Shown: positions 44,572-52,530 of the stretch, one piece after another
Layout: each line of letters starts with the position of its first letter
Numbering within the stretch: position 1 is the stretch's first letter
DNA from: 55-13 sp037190145
GTDB taxonomy: Bacteria; Armatimonadota; Fimbriimonadia; Fimbriimonadales; Fimbriimonadaceae
Direction: 5' to 3'
DNA length: 64,000 nucleotides
Assembly (NCBI GenBank): GCA_037190145.1
Contig: JBBCJU010000008.1
Span: forward strand, 248,001-312,000
Position numbers and translations under genes: made by a program
The notes under the pieces: generated by a model
Database searches by the model: none
What the model saw: only the letters and a program-made list of their open reading frames with translations
What the model was told of the DNA's origin: nothing

Positions 44572-46698
44572 ATGGTTAACCGGTTAAGTTTGCTTATCGT
44601 GCTTGTAAGTGCATGGTTGCTTGCGGGATGTGGCGGTGGAGGAGGCGGAAATTCTGGCTCCACTTCCACCCTAACTGCTATTGCTGACTACACTAACTTT
44701 GGCACCGGATTGAGTGGTCAATCTACACACTGGCAATTGTTCAACTCGAGCGGCTTTTTGGTTAACGATGTAACCATTAACCGTTCCGCCAATGTTCCTG
44801 AGACTCAGAACGTATCATTGCCGCGAGGGATTTACCATCTACGAGTCGAACTGTATAGCGGTATCAATCGTGGTGGAACCGTCGTTGGAGTCTTGGATGA
44901 GGAGATCAATCTAAACAATCGATTGAATTACCAAGCTACGGTTGGCACCCCCGCCACTGCTATTCGAGTTACTCCGCAAACTGCAAGCATCCGGGCTGGA
45001 CAATCACGAGGTTTTTACGCCGCTGGGCGAAGCTCTGCAAACTTGCCAACTTTTGTGGCTCCCGGAACGATCACTTGGTCAGAGAATGGATCTGCATTAT
45101 CGGTTGATGAAAATGGGGTCGTCACCGGAGAGGCGGTAGGCAGTGGTTCGGTTGTTGCAACCCACGCTCAAGCAGGCTCGGGAGCAGCTACGGTTACCGT
45201 CACTTCGAGCAGCCCAACCACGGCTAAGTGGACGATCATGGTCTACCTCAATGCCGCTAATGATCTAGCTCAATTCAGTGATCTGAATATGAACCAGATG
45301 GAGCGGGTTGCAGGGAACGAAAACGTTCGCTTTGTTGTGCAGTGGAAGCAATCTTTGATTCCGGGAATTTCAAACAACCCTAGCTTCACCGGAACTCGCC
45401 GCTACTTAGTAAAGCCAGACACCTCAGATACAGTTGCTTCTGAGCTTGTTCAGGACATGGGCGAAGGGATCGACATGGGTGTTCCCCAGACCATGCACGA
45501 TTTTGTTAATTGGACCAAGACCAACTATCCTGCCGAGCGATACGCTTTGGTTGTTTGGAACCACGGGAACGGTTGGCGTCGGGGCCTTGATGCCAACGGC
45601 TCTCGCGCGGTCTCGTATGATGATGAGACCGGAAACTCGATCCAGATCTGGGAACTCGCGCAATCACTGGGCTCCAATACCTTCGATATCATTTCTTGGG
45701 ATGCCAGCCTAATGCAAATGCTGGAGGTTGCGCACGAGATTCAAGATCATGCCGACTATGTGGTTGGAAGCGAAGAGTCGCCTCCTGGTCGTGGATTGCC
45801 CTATCACCTCGTTTTTGGGAAGTTCCGCGACAACCCAGATGATTCCACGCTGAACCTTTCTAAGAGCTTTGTAGATGGAATGCTTGAGGCATATGGAGCT
45901 TCTGGCAATATCACACAAAGTGTCATCGATACGAGTCAGCTCCCTGCGCTTTCTAGTTCTGTAAGCCAACTCGGATCCACATTGATGGCAAATCTGAGCT
46001 TGGTAACTGAGGTAGACGTTCAAGATGCATACGGCGATGTTTCATGGACTTCATCAGGGTTCACAGCACCCGCCAACGCTCACGATGGGGATACTGGGAC
46101 TAACTCAGAAAACCTGATTCCCAGTTCAAGCGATCATCTTACAGGAACCTTCCCTCAGCGTTTCATTCAAGGCGTAAGGGTCAATGGAACCCTCGGTGTC
46201 AATGCTCAGGTTGAGTATCGAACAACGGGTGGAAATTGGACTCCTGTGAATCTAAATGGAACAACCGGGCTCTACCAGATTCGCGCCAATGCGACTGGCA
46301 TCCGTGTTTCCTATCAAACAGGAACGGGATTTACCCCATCTACTTCTACCCTCGCAGAAGTTCGTGTCATCGTTCAACCTGTTCGAGGGGCGCGAGAACA
46401 AGCTAAAAGCTATAGCCCCACCAGTGTTCGCGTATATCGTGATTTGAAAGGCTTGGCAACTTGGCTAAAAGAGCTAACGCCCAACTCGGCGGTCGGTTCA
46501 GCCTGTGATCAGGTGATTGCGGCAATTTCAAATGCCGTCAAGTGGGAAGGACACAACAATAACTCGGCCGGAAGCAATGGCATATCCATTGACTTCTCAT
46601 CCGCCGCCCAATTCGCGGGCCAACCTTCCACTGACTACCTGAACCTAAGGTTTGCCACCGATACTCAGTGGAACGAGTGGCTTTCCATGGCTCCTTAG
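44572..46698 (+). CDS. Clostripain-family (C11) lipoprotein with Cys-to-Ser active site
   Basis: This 708-residue protein has a lipoprotein signal (AWLLAGC) followed by Gly residues. A Big_2/Ig-like domain lies at about 125-215 (ITWSENGSALSVDENGVVTG). A C11 peptidase fold runs from about 220 to 470 (WTIMVYLNAANDL). The catalytic His331 is kept in VVWNHGNGW. The nucleophile motif, normally DAC, reads Asp-Ala-Ser (WDASLMQMLEVAHEI, Ser379, codon agc). The following ADYVVGSEE is conserved. A jelly-roll-like insert interrupts the C-terminal part. It may be inactive, a serine variant or a binding protein. It sits on the outer or inner membrane face, exported. Confidence 0.85.
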   Translation: MVNRLSLLIVLVSAWLLAGCGGGGGGNSGSTSTLTAIADYTNFGTGLSGQSTHWQLFNSSGFLVNDVTINRSANVPETQNVSLPRGIYHLRVELYSGINRGGTVVGVLDEEINLNNRLNYQATVGTPATAIRVTPQTASIRAGQSRGFYAAGRSSANLPTFVAPGTITWSENGSALSVDENGVVTGEAVGSGSVVATHAQAGSGAATVTVTSSSPTTAKWTIMVYLNAANDLAQFSDLNMNQMERVAGNENVRFVVQWKQSLIPGISNNPSFTGTRRYLVKPDTSDTVASELVQDMGEGIDMGVPQTMHDFVNWTKTNYPAERYALVVWNHGNGWRRGLDANGSRAVSYDDETGNSIQIWELAQSLGSNTFDIISWDASLMQMLEVAHEIQDHADYVVGSEESPPGRGLPYHLVFGKFRDNPDDSTLNLSKSFVDGMLEAYGASGNITQSVIDTSQLPALSSSVSQLGSTLMANLSLVTEVDVQDAYGDVSWTSSGFTAPANAHDGDTGTNSENLIPSSSDHLTGTFPQRFIQGVRVNGTLGVNAQVEYRTTGGNWTPVNLNGTTGLYQIRANATGIRVSYQTGTGFTPSTSTLAEVRVIVQPVRGAREQAKSYSPTSVRVYRDLKGLATWLKELTPNSAVGSACDQVIAAISNAVKWEGHNNNSAGSNGISIDFSSAAQFAGQPSTDYLNLRFATDTQWNEWLSMAP

Positions 46699-46702
46699 AG
46701 TT

Positions 46703-46732
46703 AAAAAAAGGGCCCGCTGGCGAGGCGGGCCC
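46703..46732 (-). terminator. GC-rich terminator, minus direction
   Basis: GGGCCCGC pairs with GCGGGCCC (46710-46717 with 46725-46732). Read on the minus strand the stem is followed by seven T residues; on the plus strand no T run follows. It therefore fits a minus-strand transcript coming from 47637 or from the degenerate stretch 46763-46956. Confidence 0.75.
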
Positions 46733-46762
46733 GATGGGCTGGAGGGTTGGAGGAATGTGGGG

Positions 46763-46956
46763 TTATGGGATAAGTCCTCCGATTTGGGTGAGCGTCACTT
46801 CGCTGTATCACTCACGACAGTTTCTTTCCTTGCTTGGTGCACTCTCAACGATAGTGTAAGTACCAGGGTCGCCTTCAATCAGTCAAAACGCGAAAGATTA
46901 CGCGCAGTGGAATTGCCGGGTTAGGTTCCATGTTCCTGTTATTGGTGTCAGGGATA
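46763..46956 (-). pseudogene. Possible short gene remnant
   Basis: Downstream of the VOC gene on the same strand an AGGA site precedes an ATG opening a short reading frame (MEPNPAIPLRVIFRVLTD, then stop). In the next frame protein-like sequence continues (EGDPGTYTIVESAP). After one in-frame TGA that second frame reads YSEVTLTQIGGLIP and stops at 46763, about 30 bases before a minus-strand terminator. Two lesions would be needed to join it. It may equally be ordinary spacer; no family can be named. Confidence 0.2.
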
Positions 46957-47637
46957 CTATAGATTGATAGTGCAAAGCGTGTCAGTGAGCTCCAGTTTTT
47001 GAGGAATTGAGAGGAAAGCGCTTGAGGGAAATGGATGAGCGGTTCCGGTGCCACCGAGCCAACTTCGACCCGTTTTGGCAACGATGAACAGACCTTCATC
47101 GGTCCCCATCGCTTGAAAGTCGTGATTTGGTTCTTTAGTTGGATCAGGAAAACAATCTATTTTAAGTTCGGCTTGGAGGTTGAGGCAGGTTTTGACGACA
47201 TCATCAGTGACAACTCCGATCTCACTGATGCAGAGAATCTGGTCGGAAGAGAATGGTGGTTGTGCCTCTGAAGGGGAGTTCCGGCGGGTGATAAACTCGA
47301 GAATGTTGCCTTCAGCGTCAAGAAAGTAGAAGGCTTGTGCATTCCAAGAATTGAAACTATAGATGGCAGATCCATCCTGCTTCAAGTTCACTGCGAATCT
47401 GGAGCGCGCCCAATCGAGGCTTTCCTCTAGTTTATTGGTTGGAATATTGATGGCGAAATGATACTGGCGAGGTTGAATTCTGTCGACCTGAGTAAAACTC
47501 AGGATGGTCTGTCCACACCTAACAGCAAAGTAACCTTTGCCAGATTCAACGATATCTAGGCCAAGGGAACTTGAGTAAAAGGTCCTTTGAGGTTCAATTT
47601 GCGTTGTTTCAAGTTCAATTCTCAAGAACAGAGGCAC
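46957..47637 (-). CDS. VOC (glyoxalase/dioxygenase fold) family protein
   Basis: This 226-residue protein has two vicinal-oxygen-chelate half domains. The first (about 5-115) has FYSSSLGLDIVE, YHFAINIP and FYFLDAEGNILEFI, where the last Glu is a typical metal ligand. The second, shorter one begins near ISEIGVVTDDV. The exact reaction cannot be deduced; glyoxalase-like or fosfomycin-resistance-like proteins share this pattern. It starts at GTG. The second half ends with LFIVAKTGRSWL. It stands alone, divergent from rpsR. Confidence 0.82.
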   Translation of the reverse strand: MPLFLRIELETTQIEPQRTFYSSSLGLDIVESGKGYFAVRCGQTILSFTQVDRIQPRQYHFAINIPTNKLEESLDWARSRFAVNLKQDGSAIYSFNSWNAQAFYFLDAEGNILEFITRRNSPSEAQPPFSSDQILCISEIGVVTDDVVKTCLNLQAELKIDCFPDPTKEPNHDFQAMGTDEGLFIVAKTGRSWLGGTGTAHPFPSSAFLSIPQKLELTDTLCTINL

Positions 47638-47726
47638 TGGTTCATCTTACTTCGCATGGGACCAACATTTGATCGGGTATTATCTTATGCTCGTCTCCCA
47701 GATTATGGGATGCGCCATGAATAACC

Positions 47727-48185
47727 ATGAGTGAAGATGTAACTACGCCGCAGAAGACAGAGGCCTCTTCTTCTGCCGAAGCCCAAGGCGGTAGGCCAAG
47801 CGCTCCGCGCGCCGATAAGGATGCGCCCTCTGAAGGTGGTCCTCGTTTTAAGAGCAAGCGACGCCGAAAAGTTAGCTACCTAACCATCAACAAGATTGAT
47901 TCGGTGGACTACAAGGAGATCAATATTCTCCGCCGCTTTATGAATGATCGGGGCAAGATTCTCCCGAGCCGCCAGACCGGTAACACCGCAAAGCAGCAAC
48001 GCATGATCGCGAGTGCCATTCGAAAGGCCCGTGAGATGGCTCTGTTGCCATTCGTGGTTACAGAGATGAGCGCAGAGCGAAGGGAATACACTCCACGTCG
48101 AGAGCGATATAACTCAGACCGTGGTCCAGCTCCCGCACCAGCAGCTGCAGCTCCTGCGCCCGCTGCACCGGCCGCAACCGAGTAG
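47727..48185 (+). CDS. rpsR: 30S ribosomal protein bS18 with long terminal extensions
   Basis: The S18 core lies at about residues 42-112 (RRKVSYLTINKIDSVDYKEINILRRFMNDRGK, split here by the family pattern, then PSRQTGNTAKQQR and AIRKAREMALLPF). It binds 16S rRNA with S6. The protein is 152 aa, double the usual 75-80. It has a 40-residue acidic/Ser/Pro N-terminal extension and a 35-residue Pro-Ala tail. It is not next to rpsF or ssb, its usual partners. The ATG is the only sensible start. A strong terminator follows. Confidence 0.93.
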   Translation: MSEDVTTPQKTEASSSAEAQGGRPSAPRADKDAPSEGGPRFKSKRRRKVSYLTINKIDSVDYKEINILRRFMNDRGKILPSRQTGNTAKQQRMIASAIRKAREMALLPFVVTEMSAERREYTPRRERYNSDRGPAPAPAAAAPAPAAPAATE

Positions 48186-48199
48186 TTTCGGTTTCCTTT

Positions 48200-48235
48200 A
48201 TAGCCTGGTAACCCTTGTGGTTACCAGGCTATTTT
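48200..48235 (+). terminator. Intrinsic terminator of rpsR
   Basis: A perfect 14-bp stem (atagcctggtaacc / ggttaccaggctat) with loop cttgt is followed by TTTT. Confidence 0.92.
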
Positions 48236-48377
48236 GGTTTTTGGTGCATGTTAAGAAGCTGCTTTAGCTTCCCGAATTCAAAAACCTCGCAAAAAGTGAG
48301 AAGATTCCCTAAAGATCTTGTCCGGTTCAGCCACTATTACATATGGGTTAGTAAGACCTAGGAGGAATACGGGCAGG

Positions 48378-48602
48378 ATGCCGTTTATCGTCGGAAGTTT
48401 GGCCGCAATGATAGCATTGATAGGCGGGATTCTGGCGAAGATCGATCCGGTCTCGTGTCTTACTCGGTCACTGCTGGCATTTTTTCTAGGATGGATCGCT
48501 GCGCAACTATGGCAGGTGATTCTTATCCTAGTCGGTCAAAATCGAGGAATGGAGGAAGTCCATGAAGGTAAAACCGAAAGCGAGAAATTGCCTGCGGCCT
48601 AG
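48378..48602 (+). CDS. Small membrane protein upstream of the sigma factor
   Basis: This 74-residue protein has two predicted membrane helices (about 4-21 and 27-52) and a polar, charged C terminus (HEGKTESEKLPAA). The ATG at 48378 follows AGGAGG at 12 bases; a TTG at 48318 would add a non-helical 20-residue lead and is less likely. The gene is 30 bases before the FliA-type sigma gene and probably in one operon with it. In some bacteria small membrane proteins next to flagellar sigma genes belong to flagella or type III export, but no such genes are here. Function unknown. Confidence 0.6.
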   Translation: MPFIVGSLAAMIALIGGILAKIDPVSCLTRSLLAFFLGWIAAQLWQVILILVGQNRGMEEVHEGKTESEKLPAA

Positions 48603-48632
48603 TATTTTGAGGATCAGGCTTTAGAAACAATC

Positions 48633-49409
48633 ATGCCCCTTACCGCGGAACAACTCAGTCGCGCTTGGCGAGAATTTAAGGTGGAGAATCACCCAACCGC
48701 CCGCGTCGAGATCATTAATCATTATTCGTATCTAGTCAAGATTACGGCTGGACGCTTAGTCACAAGTTTGCCGGGTGGTTTAGACCGAGAGGACCTTGTT
48801 GGGGCTGGAGTTATTGGCCTTATCAAGAGCGTAGATCAGTTCGATCCTAGTCGCGACGTTAAGTTCGAGACTTACGCGATCGCATTGATTCGTGGGGCCA
48901 TTCTTGAAATGCTCCGCGATGAGGACTGGGTACCTCGTTCCATTCGCGAAAAGCTTAAATCACTCGACCGAGCGAATGCAGCTTTGGAGAGAAGATTGGG
49001 TCAACCTCCTACCGATGCTCAACTTGCCGAGCAGATGGGAATCACGGTTGGCGAAGTAAACGAACTCCAAGTTCGAAGCAGCAAGACGGTTGTATATTCG
49101 CTTGATGACATCCTTGGTGGTGGAGAAGGCGATGATACGATGTCCTATAAAGACCTTATTGAAGATGAGGACGCGAACACCAGCGGAGAGGTTGAGGGTA
49201 AGGAGATTCGCCGGATTCTTGCTTCCGGGGTTGATAGGCTTCCAGATCGAGAGCGGCTAGTGGTCGCTCTTTATTACTTTGAGGGTTTGACCTTTAAGGA
49301 AATTGGCCGTGTGCTTGGAGTATCTGAGTCTCGAGTCTATCAACTGCATACACAAGCCATGAATCGCTTGCGAAACTTTATGAGAGCGGAGGGCGCTGTC
49401 CACAGCTAG
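48633..49409 (+). CDS. FliA/WhiG-type (sigma-28) RNA polymerase sigma factor
   Basis: This 258-residue group 3 sigma factor has region 2 at about 20-95 (GLDREDLVGAGVIGLIKSVDQFDP, FETYAIALIRGAILEMLRDEDWVPRS). Region 3 follows at about 105-150 and region 4 near the end (LPDRERLVVALYYFEGLTFKEIG, then the recognition helix SESRVYQLH). WVPRS is the typical FliA boundary. It would direct RNA polymerase to its own promoter class. No flagellar genes are in the window, so it might control pilus or envelope genes. Start ATG without strong Shine-Dalgarno. Confidence 0.93.
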   Translation: MPLTAEQLSRAWREFKVENHPTARVEIINHYSYLVKITAGRLVTSLPGGLDREDLVGAGVIGLIKSVDQFDPSRDVKFETYAIALIRGAILEMLRDEDWVPRSIREKLKSLDRANAALERRLGQPPTDAQLAEQMGITVGEVNELQVRSSKTVVYSLDDILGGGEGDDTMSYKDLIEDEDANTSGEVEGKEIRRILASGVDRLPDRERLVVALYYFEGLTFKEIGRVLGVSESRVYQLHTQAMNRLRNFMRAEGAVHS

Positions 49410-49433
49410 GGCTATGGACTCCGCCGAAAGGCG

Positions 49434-49652
49434 ATGGGACAAGTAGATCGAATTCCCCCGGTTAGCCAACCTAAACTGCAGACGATATCGTCTGACGGAA
49501 TTCAGATGCGCAAGGAAGGTCATTCCAACGCACGTGAAGAAGGTAAGCATGATACGCTTGAGCTCCACAACTCGGAAGAAGCTGTGGAGCAAGGCGAGCC
49601 TTCCGTTGAGGTTGAGGCTTTCCCAGAACATGGCCTAGACCTAAGCGCTTAA
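49434..49652 (+). CDS. Small acidic protein after the sigma gene
   Basis: This 72-residue hydrophilic, acidic reading frame starts at ATG 24 bases after the sigma-factor stop, with AAAGGCG just before the start. It is rich in Glu, Gln, Ser and His and contains no membrane helix. No family recognised. The position suggests co-transcription with the sigma gene, and an FlgM-like anti-sigma is conceivable but not supported by any motif. It could be a chance frame. Confidence 0.35.
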   Translation: MGQVDRIPPVSQPKLQTISSDGIQMRKEGHSNAREEGKHDTLELHNSEEAVEQGEPSVEVEAFPEHGLDLSA

Positions 49653-49658
49653 CAATAG

Positions 49659-49690
49659 TTGGCACGTTTCTTGATTTATCCCTGTTGACA
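49659..49690 (+). promoter_or_regulatory. Candidate promoter region for the SurA-like gene
   Basis: TTGGCACG followed after four bases by TTGAT (49659-49675) resembles a sigma-54 promoter (-24 GG intact, -12 GC replaced by GA). A TTGACA box follows at 49685-49690 without a good -10 partner. Either could drive the gene at 49763; neither is firm. Confidence 0.25.
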
Positions 49691-49762
49691 TAGGAGGACT
49701 CTGTGTTTAGCGCCCTCAGCGTTACACAGGTATCCTTTCACACAGGTAACTGAGGAGAGAAC

Positions 49763-50818
49763 TTGATCAAGAAATCCCTAATTGGTATTAGCGTGCTTGC
49801 CCTTACGGTTGTCGGATGCGGCAAAGGTGGTGGAGGCGGCGAAGAGCTAGCCGTTGTTAATAATGTCACTATCCCGATGGTTGACTACTTTAAGACGATG
49901 GAGCGGAAAAACCGCTTAACTGCGTTTGTGAATCCTCAAGCTTTGGCTGCAGATCCAAGCAGTGGACGACTTGGAACTCAACTTACAGTCGTACAGCCAA
50001 GTCCTTCATTGGCTTTTCAGGCCCTACAAGAGTGCATTGCAAATGAGATCATTCGTCAAGTAGCCAAGGACGAAGCCGTTTATCCTAAGCCAGAAGATGT
50101 TGAGGCTGAGATCAAGCTAGAAGAAGAGCGAGATCCTAACTTTGTAAAAAACCTTAGTCAAGAAGGCTTGTCGATTGACCAGATCAAGAGCGAACTTACG
50201 CTTCGGCTTGCTCGACTGAACCTTCAGGCAAAAGGGGTAACCGTTACCGATGCAGATGTGGACAAGTTCGTGAAGGATAATCCGGCTCAGTTCACGGTAC
50301 CGGCTAAGGCTGCGCTTCAGTACATTGAGGTCAACGACCAGAAGACTCGGGACCTGGCTGATAAGGAGCTGAAAGAAGGGCAAATGTTTGCGGCAGTGGC
50401 CCAGCATTACAGCACTCAGCCCAATGGAAAGGAGATGCAATATCGCTTCCCAGAGGAGACGATTGCAAACATGGCTCCTGCCCTGCAAAAGCTTGTTGGT
50501 GAAACCAAAGAGTTCACGGCTACGAAGTGGGTGTTTGATGATGGTCGAAAGAAGTGGGTTAAATTCTACGTTCAACGCAAGACCAAGCCACAGCCTGTGA
50601 ATATGAACAACTACTTGCGACAGATGGTAAAGCGAGAGCTTCAACGAACCAAAGGTGCGCGTAGCCAAGATCCAAATAAGCGGATTGCTGAGAAGCTAAA
50701 GACTTCCAAGATTGAGATCAAGGTCAAGTATCTTGAAGAGCCCTGGAAGAAGGCATATGCCGAGCTAACCAAGCCTAAGGACGAACCTAAGGCTGAAACA
50801 ACCGGCGCAGCCAAGTAG
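49763..50818 (+). CDS. SurA/PrsA-like periplasmic chaperone lipoprotein
   Basis: This 351-residue protein has a lipobox (LALTVVGC) and Gly spacer. A SurA-type N-terminal chaperone region follows (about 28-175, with CIANEIIRQVAKDE and VTVTDADVDKF). A parvulin-like domain (about 178-265, AALQYIEVND, FAAVAQHYST, GETKEF) and a basic C-terminal helix complete it. It would help fold exported proteins, anchored by lipid. The TTG start has GAGGAGA 7-8 bases upstream, which decides it. The parvulin core is degenerate, so isomerase activity is uncertain. Terminator follows. Confidence 0.85.
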   Translation: MIKKSLIGISVLALTVVGCGKGGGGGEELAVVNNVTIPMVDYFKTMERKNRLTAFVNPQALAADPSSGRLGTQLTVVQPSPSLAFQALQECIANEIIRQVAKDEAVYPKPEDVEAEIKLEEERDPNFVKNLSQEGLSIDQIKSELTLRLARLNLQAKGVTVTDADVDKFVKDNPAQFTVPAKAALQYIEVNDQKTRDLADKELKEGQMFAAVAQHYSTQPNGKEMQYRFPEETIANMAPALQKLVGETKEFTATKWVFDDGRKKWVKFYVQRKTKPQPVNMNNYLRQMVKRELQRTKGARSQDPNKRIAEKLKTSKIEIKVKYLEEPWKKAYAELTKPKDEPKAETTGAAK

Positions 50819-50835
50819 TTATTGACAAAGCCCTG

Positions 50836-50868
50836 GGGCGATAGCTTTAAAAGCTATCGCCCTTTTTT
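50836..50868 (+). terminator. Intrinsic terminator of the SurA-like gene
   Basis: A 12-bp perfect stem (gggcgatagctt / aagctatcgccc) with a 3-base loop is followed by six T residues. Confidence 0.93.
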
Positions 50869-50892
50869 CTGTGTAGTGGAAACTCATAAATA

Positions 50893-50931
50893 AAAATAGC
50901 TGGAGGCAAGTTACTTGCTTCCAGCTATTTT
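50893..50931. terminator. Second, bidirectional terminator
   Basis: An 18-bp stem (50893-50910 with 50914-50931, loop tta) has one G-T pair. T runs lie on both sides. It ends the minus-strand gene at 50953 and backs up the terminator just before it. Confidence 0.85.
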
Positions 50932-50952
50932 CGTTTCTATGGAAAATTTGAC

Positions 50953-51264
50953 TTATGCAGGCACTTTGTAAAGCTTGTGTAACTCCTTCACCAAGGACAG
51001 ACAAGCCTCTTGAGTGAATTCATCAGTCTTTACATACTCCTGAAGATCCTTCTCTAAGTCACCAAACCGGGGAGATGCCCAGCAACCCAGAGGCGGCTTG
51101 GTAGAGTCCAGCTTAGTGAGGGTCAGGCGGATATCATTTCCGGCATCAATGCAGCCAAGCCCTCTTGCGATAAGGTCTTGGATCGACGTATACACGCCTA
51201 TTACTTGGGATTGTCCGGTTTGCTCAACCTCTTCGACTACCCAGTAGAGTCTTCGAAACATCAT
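50953..51264 (-). CDS. Conserved-looking hypothetical protein, 103 aa
   Basis: This soluble protein starts MMFRRLYWVVEEVE; two ATGs are adjacent and AGGAGAAC lies 9 bases upstream. It contains VYTSIQDLIARGL, LTLTKLDSTKPPLGCW and a helical Glu/Lys C terminus. The N-terminal strand-helix pattern looks like a small alpha/beta fold. No family recognised. Upstream (51300-51400) lies a cluster of short inverted repeats; downstream a shared terminator. Confidence 0.65.
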   Translation of the reverse strand: MMFRRLYWVVEEVEQTGQSQVIGVYTSIQDLIARGLGCIDAGNDIRLTLTKLDSTKPPLGCWASPRFGDLEKDLQEYVKTDEFTQEACLSLVKELHKLYKVPA

Positions 51265-51350
51265 TGTTTATAAGTTCTCCTAGTCTTGTCGCCGAGTCCC
51301 GCATAGGAGGCTTGACGCTCTAGCTCATTAGAGTATTGCACTCTTAGGAC

Positions 51351-51399
51351 GGCATGAACCATGCCATCCGTTCCAGTTTGGGACTAACATTTGTTAGTC
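51351..51399 (-). repeat. Short inverted repeats between speE and the 103-aa gene
   Basis: GGCATG-AAC-CATGCC (51351-51365) and GACTAAC-ATTT-GTTAGTC (51382-51399) form two small hairpins just after the speE stop. A third (CTCTA/TAGAG) lies near 51319-51333. No T run follows on the minus strand, so a terminator is doubtful; they could be RNA-stability or regulator sites. Confidence 0.4.
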
Positions 51400-51410
51400 T
51401 TAACAGATTT

Positions 51411-52340
51411 CTACGCCGTCCAAACAAATGGTTCTGCATCCGTTAGGACTCTCGCGCTGCGTTTCTGGGCCTCTAAGAGGTAGTCCGGCAACGTGAAAAC
51501 GGCTTGATGGAAGCGTGGCGTGTAGTATCGGTTAGTAACGCCTCGAGCTTCAAATCGCTTCGCAATCTCTTCTTGGTTGAGGGCGAGCGGATCATATTTT
51601 TTGCTGGCAAGCACGAATCCCCAAGGTTGGAAGAACGTCGTCACGATGCCAAAGTATCCGGCAACATAAGGGAACGTTTCCTTCATGCTCTCAAGGGTCT
51701 CAATGCAGCTCATCATGCAGTCGGGATAGTTTTCATTTGCGCTCCCAGCCTGCATCGCGAAAACCCCGTCATCGCTCATGGCATCGGCGGCAATTTGGAA
51801 ATACTCTTTCGTGAAAAGGAACTGGCCTGGCCCATCCTCGTGTGGATTTGGTAAGTCGCTTAGGATGACATCGAAGCCTGCACCTTTGTGGTCTACCAGC
51901 CATTGGCGAGCATCTGTGTGTAAAAGTTTGGTGCGAGGATCTTCGAACGCTCCCTGGTGCCACTCTGGCATGTGGACTTTCACCATATCCACCAGTTCTT
52001 CGTCGATGTCCACCATGGTGGCCTCTTCGACCGTGTTGTGCTTTAGAGCTTCTCTAAGGGTTGCTCCTTCGCCTCCACCACAGACCACAACCTTCTTGGG
52101 GTTTGGGTGAAGCGTCATTGCTGGCTGACTCATGCACTCATGGAACACATACTCGTCCATGATGCTGGTCTGGATGTTGTAATCCAAGAAAAGTGAACGT
52201 CCAAATCGGGGAATATCTGCGATTTGGTAAGTCTGGTACTTGGTCTTGCCCTCCAGAATCATCTTCTCCACTCGGTATTGCCAAATGGCAGCGGAGGTAT
52301 GGGTCTCGTTGATGAAAATTCCGGTGGCGTCGCTAGACAT
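51411..52340 (-). CDS. speE: Polyamine aminopropyltransferase (Thermus-type SpeE)
   Basis: This 309-residue enzyme transfers the aminopropyl group from decarboxylated SAM to an amine. It has IWQYRVEKMILEGKT, the cofactor site VVCGGGEGATLREALKH and HMPEWHQGAFEDPRTKL. The GGGEGA form and the HMPEWHQGAFEDPR block match Thermus SpeE and thermospermine synthases rather than the GGGDGG of spermidine synthase. In the acceptor loop the usual DSTDP/DPxGP reads LSDLPNPHEDGP. Agmatine or spermidine may therefore be the acceptor. speD is not in the window. The 190-base upstream region has a GC hairpin (52388-52407). Confidence 0.9.
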   Translation of the reverse strand: MSSDATGIFINETHTSAAIWQYRVEKMILEGKTKYQTYQIADIPRFGRSLFLDYNIQTSIMDEYVFHECMSQPAMTLHPNPKKVVVCGGGEGATLREALKHNTVEEATMVDIDEELVDMVKVHMPEWHQGAFEDPRTKLLHTDARQWLVDHKGAGFDVILSDLPNPHEDGPGQFLFTKEYFQIAADAMSDDGVFAMQAGSANENYPDCMMSCIETLESMKETFPYVAGYFGIVTTFFQPWGFVLASKKYDPLALNQEEIAKRFEARGVTNRYYTPRFHQAVFTLPDYLLEAQKRSARVLTDAEPFVWTA

Positions 52341-52530
52341 AGTTTAATTAGGCTCCGTTGGACGGGAGGCTGTATTTTGACATAGGTGGCCCGCCTTGTG
52401 CCGGGCCATTCAGATCCTCATGACTAATTGAGCGAAAGGAGTAGGTCTCTACCCAAAGCCGGAAATATCCTCAACAAGTGTATGGACCCGTGATAAATCC
52501 GAAAGCCTTACCACGAGTCAGGAAGAGGAG

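Noticed and set aside
46652..46924. Plus-strand 90-aa frame after the clostripain-like gene
   Set aside because: It runs through the terminator hairpin and has no ribosome site or recognisable sequence.
52341..52530. Riboswitch in the speE leader
   Set aside because: Only one clear GC hairpin (52388-52407) is visible; no known riboswitch core could be matched by eye.
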